Origin: an uncultured Pleurocapsa sp. | Lineage (GTDB): Bacteria > Cyanobacteriota > Cyanobacteriia > Cyanobacteriales > Xenococcaceae | DNA length: 20,465 bases | Assembly: GCA_937884735.1 (NCBI GenBank) | Contig: CAKZYI010000495.1 | Span: 1-20,465, forward strand | Reading direction: 5' to 3' | Shown: piece after piece, positions 1 through 7,937 of the stretch | How the letters are laid out: every line of letters begins with the position of its first letter | Position numbering within the stretch: position 1 is the first letter of the stretch | The notes under the pieces: generated by a model | What the model saw: only the letters and a program-made list of their open reading frames with translations | Told to the model about the DNA's origin: nothing | Database searches by the model: none | Made by a program: the position numbers and the translations under genes

Positions 1-447
1 GCGGTCATTATATTTTGTTTGTGCTATCACTGTCTAAAACATCCAATTATTATTATCTATTTTTCCCTACAGCTTTCTTCAAAAATCAAATAAAAGAGTT
101 AATTTATAAAATAGTTTTTGTATGCATAAAATATAAATTTTCTCTATCAAACTTACTTTCTTATATCAAAAGTAATTAATGACGATATGTGCAATAAATT
201 CAACCTGTTAATATTACTAATTCAACTTTAATTTATAATGCATTATTTCATATCAATCAATGCTTTCTTCCTCTTAATTGATCGCACACCCTGTTATTAC
301 CTTAGCCATAATTAAGTATAATGACCTCTATCCAAAGAAAGACTAACTTTAACATGGCGATCAAATTATCGTAAAAAATCATAGAATCAACCAAATCTTT
401 GCAGATATATATTGAAATAGCTATAAAAAAATAGCAAATCTTAAATT
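1..447. other. Gene-free AT-rich upstream region
   Basis: I see no convincing open frame, tRNA or repeat in this stretch. It is strongly AT-rich and leads into the membrane-protein operon at 448. A TATAAT hexamer lies at 317-322, but the hexamer about 17 bp upstream (294-299, TTATTA) is a poor -35 match. It is therefore only a weak promoter candidate for the operon, with a leader of roughly 120 nt. Confidence 0.5.
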
Positions 448-1335
448 ATGCCTACATCTAATCAAACTAATGGTGATAATTGGCGACAGGAATTGGAAGA
501 AATAATTAGCGGTGCTTCGGGAGGATTTTTGTTTGGAATTCCTTTACTTTACACAATGGAAGTCTGGTTTATTGGTTCTTCTGCACGACCTCCATTTCTA
601 CTAATTGTTTTGATTGTCACTTTTACTATTATTTTTCTCCTAAATCAAATTGAAGGTTTTCGTCCTCAAGAAAGCGCAACCCTGCCTGGTGCAATTGCAG
701 AGACCACAGAAACTTTAGCCATCGGGATGGTATGTGCTGGTTTGATGCTATTTATTTTGGGACGAATTGATTTCCAAACTCCTCTGCTAGAAACTTTAGG
801 CAAAGTCATCTTTGAAGGAGTTCCTTTTTCCCTTGGGGTAACATTTTCGCGATCGCTTTTATCTGGAGAAGAAGACGACAATTCAAGATCACAAAAGCCT
901 TCTTTATCTGCCAAAAATAATCAACATAAGAGTCTTTGGCAAGACACATTAGCTGATTTTAGCGCAACTTTAATTGGGGCTTTATTTATAGCTTTTAGTA
1001 TTGCACCAACTGATGAAATAATTGTTTTATCAGCTTCGGCTTCACCTTTCAATTTACTAATAATTATTACTGCTTCTTTGGTAGTTTCCTATGGTATTGT
1101 ATTTGCCTCTAGCATTACCAATTATAAATATCGCCGCCAGCAACAAGGACTGTTTCAAACTCCCCAAAGCGAGACAATTATGTCTTATGTAATATCATTA
1201 CTTGCTGGTATGCTTATGCTATGGTTTTTCCAAAAAGTTACTTTGGGAGATTCTTGGTTTGTATGGCTACGCTACAGTATAATTTTGGCCTTACCTGCAA
1301 GTATCGGTGGGGCAGCAGGGCGTTTAGCAGTATGA
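448..1335 (+). CDS. TIGR02587 family integral membrane protein (DUF2391)
   Basis: A 295-aa polytopic membrane protein of unknown function. Hydrophobic segments lie roughly at residues 27-45, 50-70, 89-107, 120-138, 168-194, 200-220, 245-265 and 274-293, giving seven or eight spans. A polar stretch near residues 140-165, rich in Ser, Asp and Lys, divides two halves. The protein matches my memory of TIGR02587, including the acidic FRPQESATLPGAIAETTETL region after the second span, and the following gene is the expected TIGR02588 partner. Known for the family: these two proteins occur as a two-gene operon in cyanobacteria and rhizobia, with no assigned activity. The ATG at 448 has no clear Shine-Dalgarno sequence. 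Family assignment is from recognition, not a search. Confidence 0.85.
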   Translation: MPTSNQTNGDNWRQELEEIISGASGGFLFGIPLLYTMEVWFIGSSARPPFLLIVLIVTFTIIFLLNQIEGFRPQESATLPGAIAETTETLAIGMVCAGLMLFILGRIDFQTPLLETLGKVIFEGVPFSLGVTFSRSLLSGEEDDNSRSQKPSLSAKNNQHKSLWQDTLADFSATLIGALFIAFSIAPTDEIIVLSASASPFNLLIIITASLVVSYGIVFASSITNYKYRRQQQGLFQTPQSETIMSYVISLLAGMLMLWFFQKVTLGDSWFVWLRYSIILALPASIGGAAGRLAV

Positions 1336-1360
1336 TCGTCTGTCTATCGTTGAATAAGTA

Positions 1361-1753
1361 ATGCAGAAAAAAACACCAAAGCAATCTTTTGCCGAACGCA
1401 TTAGCTTTAGCGTTTCTTTGTTTATAGTTAGTATTATCTTTTTTTTAGTTTGTTTTACCTGGATAACAGGAGATAATAATCCACCAATATTATCAGTAAC
1501 AACTAGCTCCAATATTAGACATGTCAAAAAACAATATTATTTACCCTTTACTATAATTAATTCGGGTGGAGAAACTGCTGAATCTGTAGAAATTGTCGCT
1601 AAACTATTATCTCGAGATCTAGACATAGAAACTGGTAGACAACAAGTAGATTTTCTTTCCCGTCAGGAAAAAAAATCGGGTGAGTTTATTTTCAATCATA
1701 ATCCTACCGAAGGCAAACTAACCATTAGAGTAGCTAGTTACAAACTACCTTAA
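1361..1753 (+). CDS. TIGR02588 family protein, single-span membrane partner
   Basis: A 130-aa protein that starts 25 bp after the stop of the TIGR02587 gene, so the two are probably co-transcribed. The first 16 residues are polar and basic, then comes one strong membrane span at about residues 17-37. The rest is a hydrophilic domain of about 90 residues with beta-strand-like alternation (FTIINSGGETAESVEIVAKL), which would lie outside the cytoplasm if the positive N-terminus stays inside. The family is known only as the constant companion of the seven-span TIGR02587 protein, and its function is unknown. It could be an accessory subunit presenting a periplasmic beta-sandwich domain to the larger channel-like partner; that is inference. 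It converges with the DUF1206 gene, leaving 24 bp between the two stops. Confidence 0.82.
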   Translation: MQKKTPKQSFAERISFSVSLFIVSIIFFLVCFTWITGDNNPPILSVTTSSNIRHVKKQYYLPFTIINSGGETAESVEIVAKLLSRDLDIETGRQQVDFLSRQEKKSGEFIFNHNPTEGKLTIRVASYKLP

Positions 1754-1777
1754 ATATTGACGATTTCTTGCAAAGCT

Positions 1778-2560
1778 TTAATTAAGTTTGATACGAAGAT
1801 AACGAGCTTCTATAAACAAATAAATAGCGTAAGCAGACAATCCCAATGCCATTAATGCTAGTAGAACTTTACCAAAAGGTTGTTGGGTTAAAGTAAGTAA
1901 TGCACCATCCAACCCCTTTACCTTTTCTGGATTGTAAGATTTTGCAGCTTGAATAATGAAAAAGCCAATCATCGTAAAAACAACACCTCTTGCCGCTATC
2001 CCAACACGGCTAATATTAACCAGCAAGTCTTGCTTTTGAGAATTTAGTTCACTCATATTAAGCTTCTTACGAAACTTGGTCTTATAAGCACTATAAATTC
2101 GATAAAAACCAATACCAATAGTTAATGCACCCGCCAAACCCACTAGCCATCTTCCCAAAGGCTGTTGCATTACCATCGCTGTCCAATCTTGTTTTGAGCT
2201 ACCGCCACTACCGCTATTACCAGCACCAATTACCAACATAGCAGCATTTGCAGCTACCCCCGTGTATGCCAAACCGCTCAAAAGGTATCCCAAGCGAGTA
2301 GATATTCCTTTGGCTTCATTGCCATTATCTTTGGGATCGTTAATCGCCTGAATTAACCGCCAAATAACGTAGCCAACCAAACCAATAGCAATTAGAGCTA
2401 ATAATATCTTGCCAAAAGGCTGTTTCGCGATCGCATGTAATGCTCCTGTTGTGCCAGTAGTGTCTCCACCAACGCTAAATGCAGCTAACAATGCCAAAAT
2501 ACCCACAGCACCATAGACGAAGCCTTTGGCTGCATAACCAAATCTTGCAAACGTTTCCAT
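1778..2560 (-). CDS. DUF1206 domain-containing membrane protein
   Basis: A membrane protein built from three copies of the two-span DUF1206 unit. Each copy opens with an ARFGY/TRLGY/SRVGI-type motif followed by a hydrophobic hairpin, and copies 1 and 3 carry QPFGK(I/V)LLAL before the second helix while copy 2 has QPLGRWLVGL. That gives six spans over about 260 residues, the usual family size. The function is unknown; in other bacteria the family is annotated only as conserved membrane protein. I chose the ATG at 2560 (METFARFGY), which puts the first domain right at the N-terminus as in relatives. An in-frame TTG at 2587 would add nine residues. Neither start has a strong ribosome binding site. 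A 248-bp spacer upstream separates it from the DUF3592 gene, so it probably has its own promoter. Confidence 0.85.
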   Translation of the reverse strand: METFARFGYAAKGFVYGAVGILALLAAFSVGGDTTGTTGALHAIAKQPFGKILLALIAIGLVGYVIWRLIQAINDPKDNGNEAKGISTRLGYLLSGLAYTGVAANAAMLVIGAGNSGSGGSSKQDWTAMVMQQPLGRWLVGLAGALTIGIGFYRIYSAYKTKFRKKLNMSELNSQKQDLLVNISRVGIAARGVVFTMIGFFIIQAAKSYNPEKVKGLDGALLTLTQQPFGKVLLALMALGLSAYAIYLFIEARYLRIKLN

Positions 2561-2835
2561 ACTTATAATTTTAAATTTATTAAACAAGCTTATTAAAACT
2601 CAGCTTCACATTCATCTATCTAAGTATGTAAACCATATAGCCACATTTGTTGGGGCATGTTTGTTTGAATACTTGCGATCGACAAAAACAGCATAGTACG
2701 GCGGCATATGACAATCAAGGTAAATCCATATTTAAACTATATTTAAATCACCAACTAAAAGAGTTATTAAACTTGAAAAGATATTCAAATACAATTTATC
2801 AATGATGTTCAGTTTGTAAGATACATTCACCAAAT

Positions 2836-3402
2836 TTACCATTGAATAATTTCCCATAAAGTTAGTAACGAAAGCACCATTAATGCCAAACCAAAAACCA
2901 ACCTGATGCCGTGAATTGGATGAATTCCTGGGCAGATTACATTGAGTTCAGGATCGCTTGGCTTGTAAAAAACATTAATATATCCCTCCTCATCGACTAG
3001 CTGTTTGAGAGATTCAATTTTTCTCTCGGCAGAAGCTAGAGAGCCAGCAAAGTCACTAAAATCATAATTAGTTCCCCTATAATTGCGATCGCCAATTTTA
3101 AACTGATACATGATTGATAACTCGTAAGTAGTACCATCTGAATCGCTATTTCTTTTGATATCGTATTTCGTTAACTTAGCTCTTACCCTTGACCACGAAT
3201 GACTCTGGCAAGCATCAATAGAAGTTACTATTCCCACAATAACGATGACTACGCCCAGCCAAAAAGTCATTATCCAAGCAGCCCGAATTGCTATCGATCT
3301 ACCAGAAAGCACCGCCCACCAGAGAATCGGCACATAAAATAAAATAAATGAGCAGAAAAATATCTTTCCGCGAACAATTTCTTTGATTACTTTGGAGAAC
3401 AT
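2836..3402 (-). CDS. DUF3592 domain-containing membrane protein
   Basis: A 188-aa protein with two N-terminal spans (about residues 13-33 and 40-61) and one C-terminal span (about 166-186). They flank a soluble domain of about 100 residues. That domain holds the pattern I associate with DUF3592: a W-x-R-V/A-x-L beta strand (SWSRVRAKLTKYDI), a YQF-x-(V/I)-GDRNYRG strand, and a closing VFYKPSDPELNVICPG motif. Relatives are small membrane proteins of unknown function in bacteria, with a beta-rich domain between transmembrane helices. The ATG at 3402 is the first in frame. No operon partner is evident; the gene is monocistronic on the minus strand and divergent from the large adhesin-like gene across about 600 bp. 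Confidence 0.75.
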   Translation of the reverse strand: MFSKVIKEIVRGKIFFCSFILFYVPILWWAVLSGRSIAIRAAWIMTFWLGVVIVIVGIVTSIDACQSHSWSRVRAKLTKYDIKRNSDSDGTTYELSIMYQFKIGDRNYRGTNYDFSDFAGSLASAERKIESLKQLVDEEGYINVFYKPSDPELNVICPGIHPIHGIRLVFGLALMVLSLLTLWEIIQW

Positions 3403-4010
3403 CGATTATTATTTCTATATCATTCGGATTGTCTTCTCCTTATATGCCCGAAATCAAAAAATAACTATCGCGATCGCATTTCTAATAACATTCAGATCAG
3501 ATTACTGAAAACTATACATTCTAGTCTGGTTAATCTTTCCTAACAACTTTCATAAATCTATAACTCAAAAAAACTATTTGCTGAATTCTTTTTTCGCTCT
3601 TGCTGAATTGAGGGATGATTCTTCTTTTCAAGAGAAAAATAAACTTATAAAAAAGCTAGTGGCTCAAAGCCAAAAGCTATAAAAAGATTACTTCGCAGTT
3701 GCATACTTTAAATCAGCAACGTCCTTTTTTCTATTTGGTATTAGATAGTCGTTGATTTGTTCACATAATCTTAATAATAATTTGTCAGTAAATTTATCTA
3801 ATCGACTAAAAAGGTAAATATAATCGATAAGTAATATCACGTGAATACGCACAATTTTTAGCTAAGTTCTTGTCTTAAGAATTTGGTATGCAGTTGCATA
3901 CTTTACTCAAACTCTAGATCAAGAGACGCATAGCAATATTTACTTACTTTTTTATCAAAACTAAAAATAATTTATCTAATTAAATATCAACTTAAAATTA
4001 TTAAATAAAT
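3403..4010 (+). promoter_or_regulatory. 608-bp divergent leader with repeated operator-like motif
   Basis: There is no gene here. The region separates the DUF3592 gene (leftward) from the large surface-protein gene (rightward). A 16-bp direct repeat, GCAGTTGCATACTTTA, occurs at 3695-3710 and again at 3890-3905. In the second copy it overlaps a perfect dyad, TATGCA-GT-TGCATA, at 3887-3900. A TCACGTGA palindrome sits at 3837-3844, and a small TGGCT-CAA-AGCCA hairpin at 3660-3672. The repeats lie about 105 and 300 bp before the start codon at 4011, which would suit binding of a regulator, but no protein can be named. The stretch 3467-3504 belongs to a dispersed repeat also found at 8483-8520. 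Confidence 0.4.
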
Positions 4011-6902
4011 ATGGTTAATACTAATTTAAATTCAGGTTATTTTGAAGTTTCGGGCAGTGGCAGCAATCTTTACTACAAGATCCAAATTGAAGATGCTGCG
4101 GCACTCAACGGTGGAACGAATCCTAATGGTAAATGGAATTACGTAACCACACCTGACAGCGAGAATCGCCAGAACGATTTTCAAGGTTCTGGTTATTATG
4201 TATACGGCTCAGACACTAGTACTGGTCTCAACGAAGTAAATCAAAATGAGATTCTGGAGTTTGAGATCGAAGTTCCTACGGCACTGATCGGTAAATCGAT
4301 GAACTTCCGAGTTCGTGCTTCTAGAGATGGTATGGCAGCTAGCGACCAGCAAAACGATCTTTGGCTCAACGTGGTTCACAAAGACGGCAGCGGATCGATT
4401 GAAGAATTTTTGACTCAGACTGTCAATGAAGCCGAACCTACCAGTAAAGAATTTATCAAGGTATTTGGCGGTCCTAATAACGGTAATTGGGGATATGCCA
4501 GTCTGGTTGATGGTGCGCCCGACAACTTCTCTGCCGAAATTGCCTTCCCCGAAGAGGGTCGTTATATCCTACAAATTGCAGGACGCAGTCAAGGTTTCCA
4601 TCTTGACTTTATCGAACTCGCTACAGGTTCATTAGGATCGAATACTGCTGACTCTACCTTCGTGCCTACAGATCCTCAGTCGGTACAACTCGTTAATGAG
4701 ATTCCCGACCAATCATTTACCGACGGCACCATTGATATTTTCGATCTGCCGACAAGCACATTCTTTGATCGCAACGGTGACGAGATCGCCTATCAGATTG
4801 AGGCAACGGCGGCTAACGGTTCGGATGTCAGTGGCGTAACTATCAACGAGACAACGGGACAAATTTCAGGACTGAGTACTCTAGCTATCGATACATATCA
4901 GTTAACCATCACTGCCAACGATCCTCACGGTGCAGCTACTGATACCTTTGAGATTGATATTGTCGATGAACTCGCCCTTGAAACCTTGGTAATTCCAATC
5001 GATACAGCATCTGATGATTACGAACAGTTTGGCGAAGGTGGTAGTGCCGACCTCGAACTAGGACTCAACGGCAGTCAGCAGGAAGTTGGAATCCGCTTTA
5101 CAGGGATCGATATCCCCGCAGGTGCCGAGATTACTAATGCCTTTATCCGCTTTACCGCTTTCGATTCCAATGCTGCTTCTGCTAGCTTTACCATTGGTAT
5201 TGAAGATAGTGAGAACGCTGCGACCTTTACCTCTGCCAACGATTTACTCGGTCGGACTACAGCAGCTGAACTAGACTGGTCGAACGTCGCTGCCTGGACA
5301 GCAGGAGAGACTTACAACACTCCCGACCTAACTGCTTTGATTCAGCAGGCAATTGGTAGTGATGGAGTTGACAATGGCGCACTCGCTTTTCTAATTAACG
5401 GCACTACACCGACTAGTTCGCGGGTTGCTCAGACTTTTAGCAACGGTAATGCCGCTGAATTGGTGATTGAGTTTGATTCTTCGACTCCTACTAATCCTCC
5501 GATTTCTCCGATTCCTCCGATTCCTCCGATTCCTCCAACTCCCAAAGATCCCGAAGTTCCCGTCGACGATGATGGCGCACAGCTTCCCGAAAATTCAAGC
5601 GTTTCCGTAAGTTTGGCATCTGATGATTACGAACAGTTTGGCGAAGGTGGTAGTGCCGACCTCGAACTAGGACTCAACGGCAGTCAGCAGGAAGTTGGAA
5701 TCCGCTTTACAGGGATCGATATCCCCGCAGGTGCCGAGATTACTAATGCCTTTATCCGCTTTACCGCTTTCGATTCCAATGCTGCTTCTGCTAGCTTTAC
5801 CATTGGTATTGAAGATAGTGAGAACGCTGCGACCTTTACCTCTGCCAACGATTTACTCGGTCGGACTACAGCAGCTGAACTAGACTGGTCGAACGTCGCT
5901 GCCTGGACAGCAGGAGAGACTTACAACACTCCCGACCTAACTGCTTTGATTCAGCAGGCAATTGGTAGTGATGGAGTTGACAATGGCGCACTCGCTTTTC
6001 TAATTAACGGCACTACACCGACTAGTTCGCGGGTCGCTCAGACTTTTGGCAACGGTAACGCAGCTGAATTGGTGATTGAGTTTGATTCTTCAAATCCTAC
6101 TACTCCTCCAACTCCTCCTGCTCCTGAAGTAGCGATCGCTGCTACTCAAGACGGCGTGGAAGGATTGGTTGCTGGTGAGTTTACGCTCAATCTCTCTCAG
6201 GCAGTCGATAGCGAAACTATTATTGGCTATAGCGTTGCTGGTTCGGCTACGGCTGATGTGGATTATGCTGCCCTAAGCGGTAGTGTAACTATTCCTGCTA
6301 ATGAAACCTCCGCTACCATTGATGTTCAGGTTATTGATGATGAACTGATAGAAGATGTTGAAAATGTTACCCTCACTCTCGATTCAGTTACGGCTGGTGA
6401 TGCCAATGTGTTGTTGAGTGCAGCTGATATGGCGACAATCGCGATCGCCGATTATGACCAACCTTTGGAGACAATACTTTTAGAAGCAGAAGCAGCGACT
6501 GAAATCGTCAACTATCGTACCGAAAATATTGGCGTAGCTTCTGGCGGGGTCAGTCTTAGCTTTGTTGGTAATGCCAGTGGTGAGACTGGTAGTGCCGCCT
6601 TTACTTTCAACGGTGCTTCTGGTAATTACGATGTATTACTGGGTGCTTTTGATGAAAATGATGGTGTAGCTCAGTTCACAGTGGACTTCAGCGACCTAGA
6701 AGTTAGTCCGTCTACTGATAGTGTTAGTCTCGTTCTCGACGCTAGTCTGGGTAGTAATGTAGCCACCACATCAACGTTTGTTGAACTGCCAGTTGCGGAT
6801 GGTATCAATCTCACATCAGGAGATATTATCACCGTAAATGGCTTTGAGAACGGTAGCGAACACGCCAGACTCGACTATTTGAAGCTTGTACCCACTATAT
6901 AG
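4011..6902 (+). CDS. Large multidomain extracellular adhesin-type protein (cadherin-like, Calx-beta, duplicated beta domain)
   Basis: A 963-aa acidic protein, rich in Asp, Thr, Ser and Gly. Visible modules in order: an unrecognised N-terminal beta region (about 1-120); a short CBM-like module ending in FHLDFIELATG (about 135-205); a dystroglycan/cadherin-like putative Ig domain (about 230-320, with DPHGAATDTFEIDIVDE); two nearly identical 159-residue beta domains (333-491 and 536-694); a proline-rich PPIPPIPP linker between them; a Calx-beta domain (about 700-790, with AGSATADVDYAALSG and IDDELIEDVE); and a C-terminal carbohydrate-binding-like domain (about 825-963) starting LLEAEAATEIVNYR and ending HARLDYLKL. 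No N-terminal signal peptide, sortase motif or RTX nonapeptides are visible. Such proteins are usually secreted or surface-bound and may bind calcium or polysaccharide. The role is inferred from domains only. The gene is visibly richer in G+C than its flanks. Confidence 0.85.
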   Translation: MVNTNLNSGYFEVSGSGSNLYYKIQIEDAAALNGGTNPNGKWNYVTTPDSENRQNDFQGSGYYVYGSDTSTGLNEVNQNEILEFEIEVPTALIGKSMNFRVRASRDGMAASDQQNDLWLNVVHKDGSGSIEEFLTQTVNEAEPTSKEFIKVFGGPNNGNWGYASLVDGAPDNFSAEIAFPEEGRYILQIAGRSQGFHLDFIELATGSLGSNTADSTFVPTDPQSVQLVNEIPDQSFTDGTIDIFDLPTSTFFDRNGDEIAYQIEATAANGSDVSGVTINETTGQISGLSTLAIDTYQLTITANDPHGAATDTFEIDIVDELALETLVIPIDTASDDYEQFGEGGSADLELGLNGSQQEVGIRFTGIDIPAGAEITNAFIRFTAFDSNAASASFTIGIEDSENAATFTSANDLLGRTTAAELDWSNVAAWTAGETYNTPDLTALIQQAIGSDGVDNGALAFLINGTTPTSSRVAQTFSNGNAAELVIEFDSSTPTNPPISPIPPIPPIPPTPKDPEVPVDDDGAQLPENSSVSVSLASDDYEQFGEGGSADLELGLNGSQQEVGIRFTGIDIPAGAEITNAFIRFTAFDSNAASASFTIGIEDSENAATFTSANDLLGRTTAAELDWSNVAAWTAGETYNTPDLTALIQQAIGSDGVDNGALAFLINGTTPTSSRVAQTFGNGNAAELVIEFDSSNPTTPPTPPAPEVAIAATQDGVEGLVAGEFTLNLSQAVDSETIIGYSVAGSATADVDYAALSGSVTIPANETSATIDVQVIDDELIEDVENVTLTLDSVTAGDANVLLSAADMATIAIADYDQPLETILLEAEAATEIVNYRTENIGVASGGVSLSFVGNASGETGSAAFTFNGASGNYDVLLGAFDENDGVAQFTVDFSDLEVSPSTDSVSLVLDASLGSNVATTSTFVELPVADGINLTSGDIITVNGFENGSEHARLDYLKLVPTI
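5007..5482 (+). repeat. Internal duplication, copy 1
   Basis: This 476-bp direct repeat pairs with 5616-6091 at an offset of exactly 609 bp, so the reading frame is kept. It encodes residues 333-491 of the large surface protein. The first 419 bp are identical between copies. The only four differences (5426, 5439, 5450 and 5453) sit close together near the 3' end. Confidence 0.97.
5496..5540 (+). repeat. 9-bp tandem repeat encoding Pro-rich linker
   Basis: Five tandem units of the type CCTCCGATT encode a PPI/SPI/PPI/PPI/PPT series. They link the two duplicated domains of the surface protein. Units 1, 3 and 4 are identical, unit 2 starts with T instead of C, and unit 5 has diverged. A repeat of this kind can vary in copy number by slippage while staying in frame. 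Confidence 0.9.
5616..6091 (+). repeat. Internal duplication, copy 2
   Basis: Second copy of the 476-bp unit, encoding residues 536-694 of the surface protein. It differs from copy 1 at 6035, 6048, 6059 and 6062. One change alters the protein (Ser to Gly); three are silent. It is followed directly by a Pro/Thr linker and the Calx-beta domain. Confidence 0.97.
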
Positions 6903-6939
6903 TCGAACCGCTGTCTAAATGAGGTGCAATTGTCTTTAG

Positions 6940-6957
6940 AAAAAGCGATCGCTTTTT
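6940..6957 (+). terminator. HIP1-centred palindrome, possible terminator of the surface-protein gene
   Basis: An 18-bp perfect palindrome, AAAAAGCGATCGCTTTTT, lies 38 bp after the stop codon at 6902. As RNA it could form a short GC-centred stem with a U-rich 3' side. HIP1 sites are common in intergenic DNA of this genome, so a second HIP1 at about 6969-6976 weakens the case for a purpose-built terminator. Confidence 0.35.
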
Positions 6958-7129
6958 GTTTCGGTATCGCGATCGCATTAAATAATCATGTTTAGTTTAT
7001 ACACGATTGCATTTGATATTTAGCTACTACATTAATTGTAGTGTTGAGATTTAGTAAATACGTGACGAAGTCATACCGTATGGGAAGCGTTATCGTAAGG
7101 ATTCAGGTATGAAAATCAGGAATTAAAGA

Positions 7130-7594
7130 CTATTCATTGGTTTTTGCTTCTTCTAATAGTCTTTCCCAAGTGTCAGGAGGGTTGCCATCGTCTAGCATTT
7201 TTTTAAATATTCGATAAGCATCAGTCTTGCTTTCATAGGCACGTTTGGACTTTTCATCATTTACCCAGGCATAGACAATAATTTTTTGTTGCTGATGATA
7301 GCGAAAGAATAAGCGATATTGTTGAAAAAACTTAGCGCGAAACCAATGTTTGCATTCTTTACCGAGAGTGTTTCCTTGACGATATTCTTTGCGAATTGGA
7401 TCTTGAGGAATAATTTCAAATGCCAGTTTATTTATCGCTGCTAATCGCTTAGTAGCGTTTTTATGGCGATAATCTTGTGGATATTTTTGGCGTAGGTTTT
7501 CTACTTTATTGGTTAGCTTTTCCAACTGATTTGTAAATATAGGATTAGCATAAATACGCCAGCCATTGATGATTAAAAGATTATTATCTGACAA
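7130..7594 (-). CDS. yhaV: YhaV family ribonuclease toxin (type II toxin-antitoxin)
   Basis: A 154-aa protein, the same length as E. coli YhaV and matching it along its whole length by memory. The shared pattern runs NGWRIYANPIF near the N-terminus, then KNATKRLAAINK, a central WFRAKFFQQYRLFFRYH strand pair, WVNDE, KTDAYRIFKKML and a final PPDTWERLLEE. YhaV is a RelE-superfamily RNase whose activity depends on the ribosome and is neutralised by PrlF. Here the PrlF-like gene lies immediately upstream with an 11-bp gap, so the two are co-transcribed. The only usable start in this frame is TTG at 7594; the codon three triplets upstream is a stop. An ATG at 7604 is in another frame and is quickly closed. 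A TTG start may keep toxin synthesis below antitoxin synthesis. The frame is intact, so the toxin is presumably functional. Confidence 0.93.
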   Translation of the reverse strand: MSDNNLLIINGWRIYANPIFTNQLEKLTNKVENLRQKYPQDYRHKNATKRLAAINKLAFEIIPQDPIRKEYRQGNTLGKECKHWFRAKFFQQYRLFFRYHQQQKIIVYAWVNDEKSKRAYESKTDAYRIFKKMLDDGNPPDTWERLLEEAKTNE

Positions 7595-7605
7595 AGCTAT
7601 TCATT

Positions 7606-7923
7606 TTAGCTAGACAATGGTGCATCTAAATCTATTTCGACATCTTCTACCAAAGATTGAACTCTTTCTACAGTTGTTGAGGTAACAGGCTGTATGTGTT
7701 GCGGATTTTGTTCCATATCTTGCGCTAGAAAATCAAGAAACTTACCTAATACTGGATCTTCTTCTGATACTTCACTACGAGTAATAGTTACTGTTCCATC
7801 ACTGTTTATCGTGTAAGCTATCTTGTCTCGCTTATTCAAACCTAATGTTTTTCGTACCAAATCGGGAACAGTAGTTTGATATCTATCTGTAAGAGTAGAT
7901 TCTGCTTGCAATATTTCAGTCAT
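7606..7923 (-). CDS. prlF: PrlF family antitoxin (AbrB/SpoVT-type)
   Basis: A 105-aa antitoxin partner of the downstream YhaV gene. The N-terminal half has the AbrB-like swapped-hairpin pattern: STLTDRYQTTVPDLVRKTLGL, then RDKIAYTINSDGTVTITR. This fold binds DNA. The C-terminal half (EDPVLGKFLDFLAQDMEQNPQHIQPV) is the toxin-binding part by family knowledge. PrlF (SohA) neutralises YhaV and the complex represses its own promoter. I chose the ATG at 7923; a TTG two codons upstream (7929) is also in frame. Two inverted repeats just upstream (7938-7958 and 7966-7979) are candidate operators for this autoregulation. Confidence 0.92.
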   Translation of the reverse strand: MTEILQAESTLTDRYQTTVPDLVRKTLGLNKRDKIAYTINSDGTVTITRSEVSEEDPVLGKFLDFLAQDMEQNPQHIQPVTSTTVERVQSLVEDVEIDLDAPLSS

Positions 7924-7937
7924 TATCAATTTTTTAG

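Noticed and set aside
1..8. ATG on the minus strand at position 8, possibly the start of a gene leaving the left edge
   Set aside because: Only two codons are inside the window, so nothing can be supported.
5496..5540. Short tandem repeat considered as a CRISPR-like array
   Set aside because: Units are 9 bp, contiguous and in frame, encoding a Pro-rich linker; no spacers and no cas genes are present anywhere in the window.
5086..5883. Two identical 62-codon open frames at 5086-5274 and 5695-5883 within the surface-protein gene
   Set aside because: They are out-of-frame shadows, identical only because the underlying 476-bp coding repeat is duplicated.
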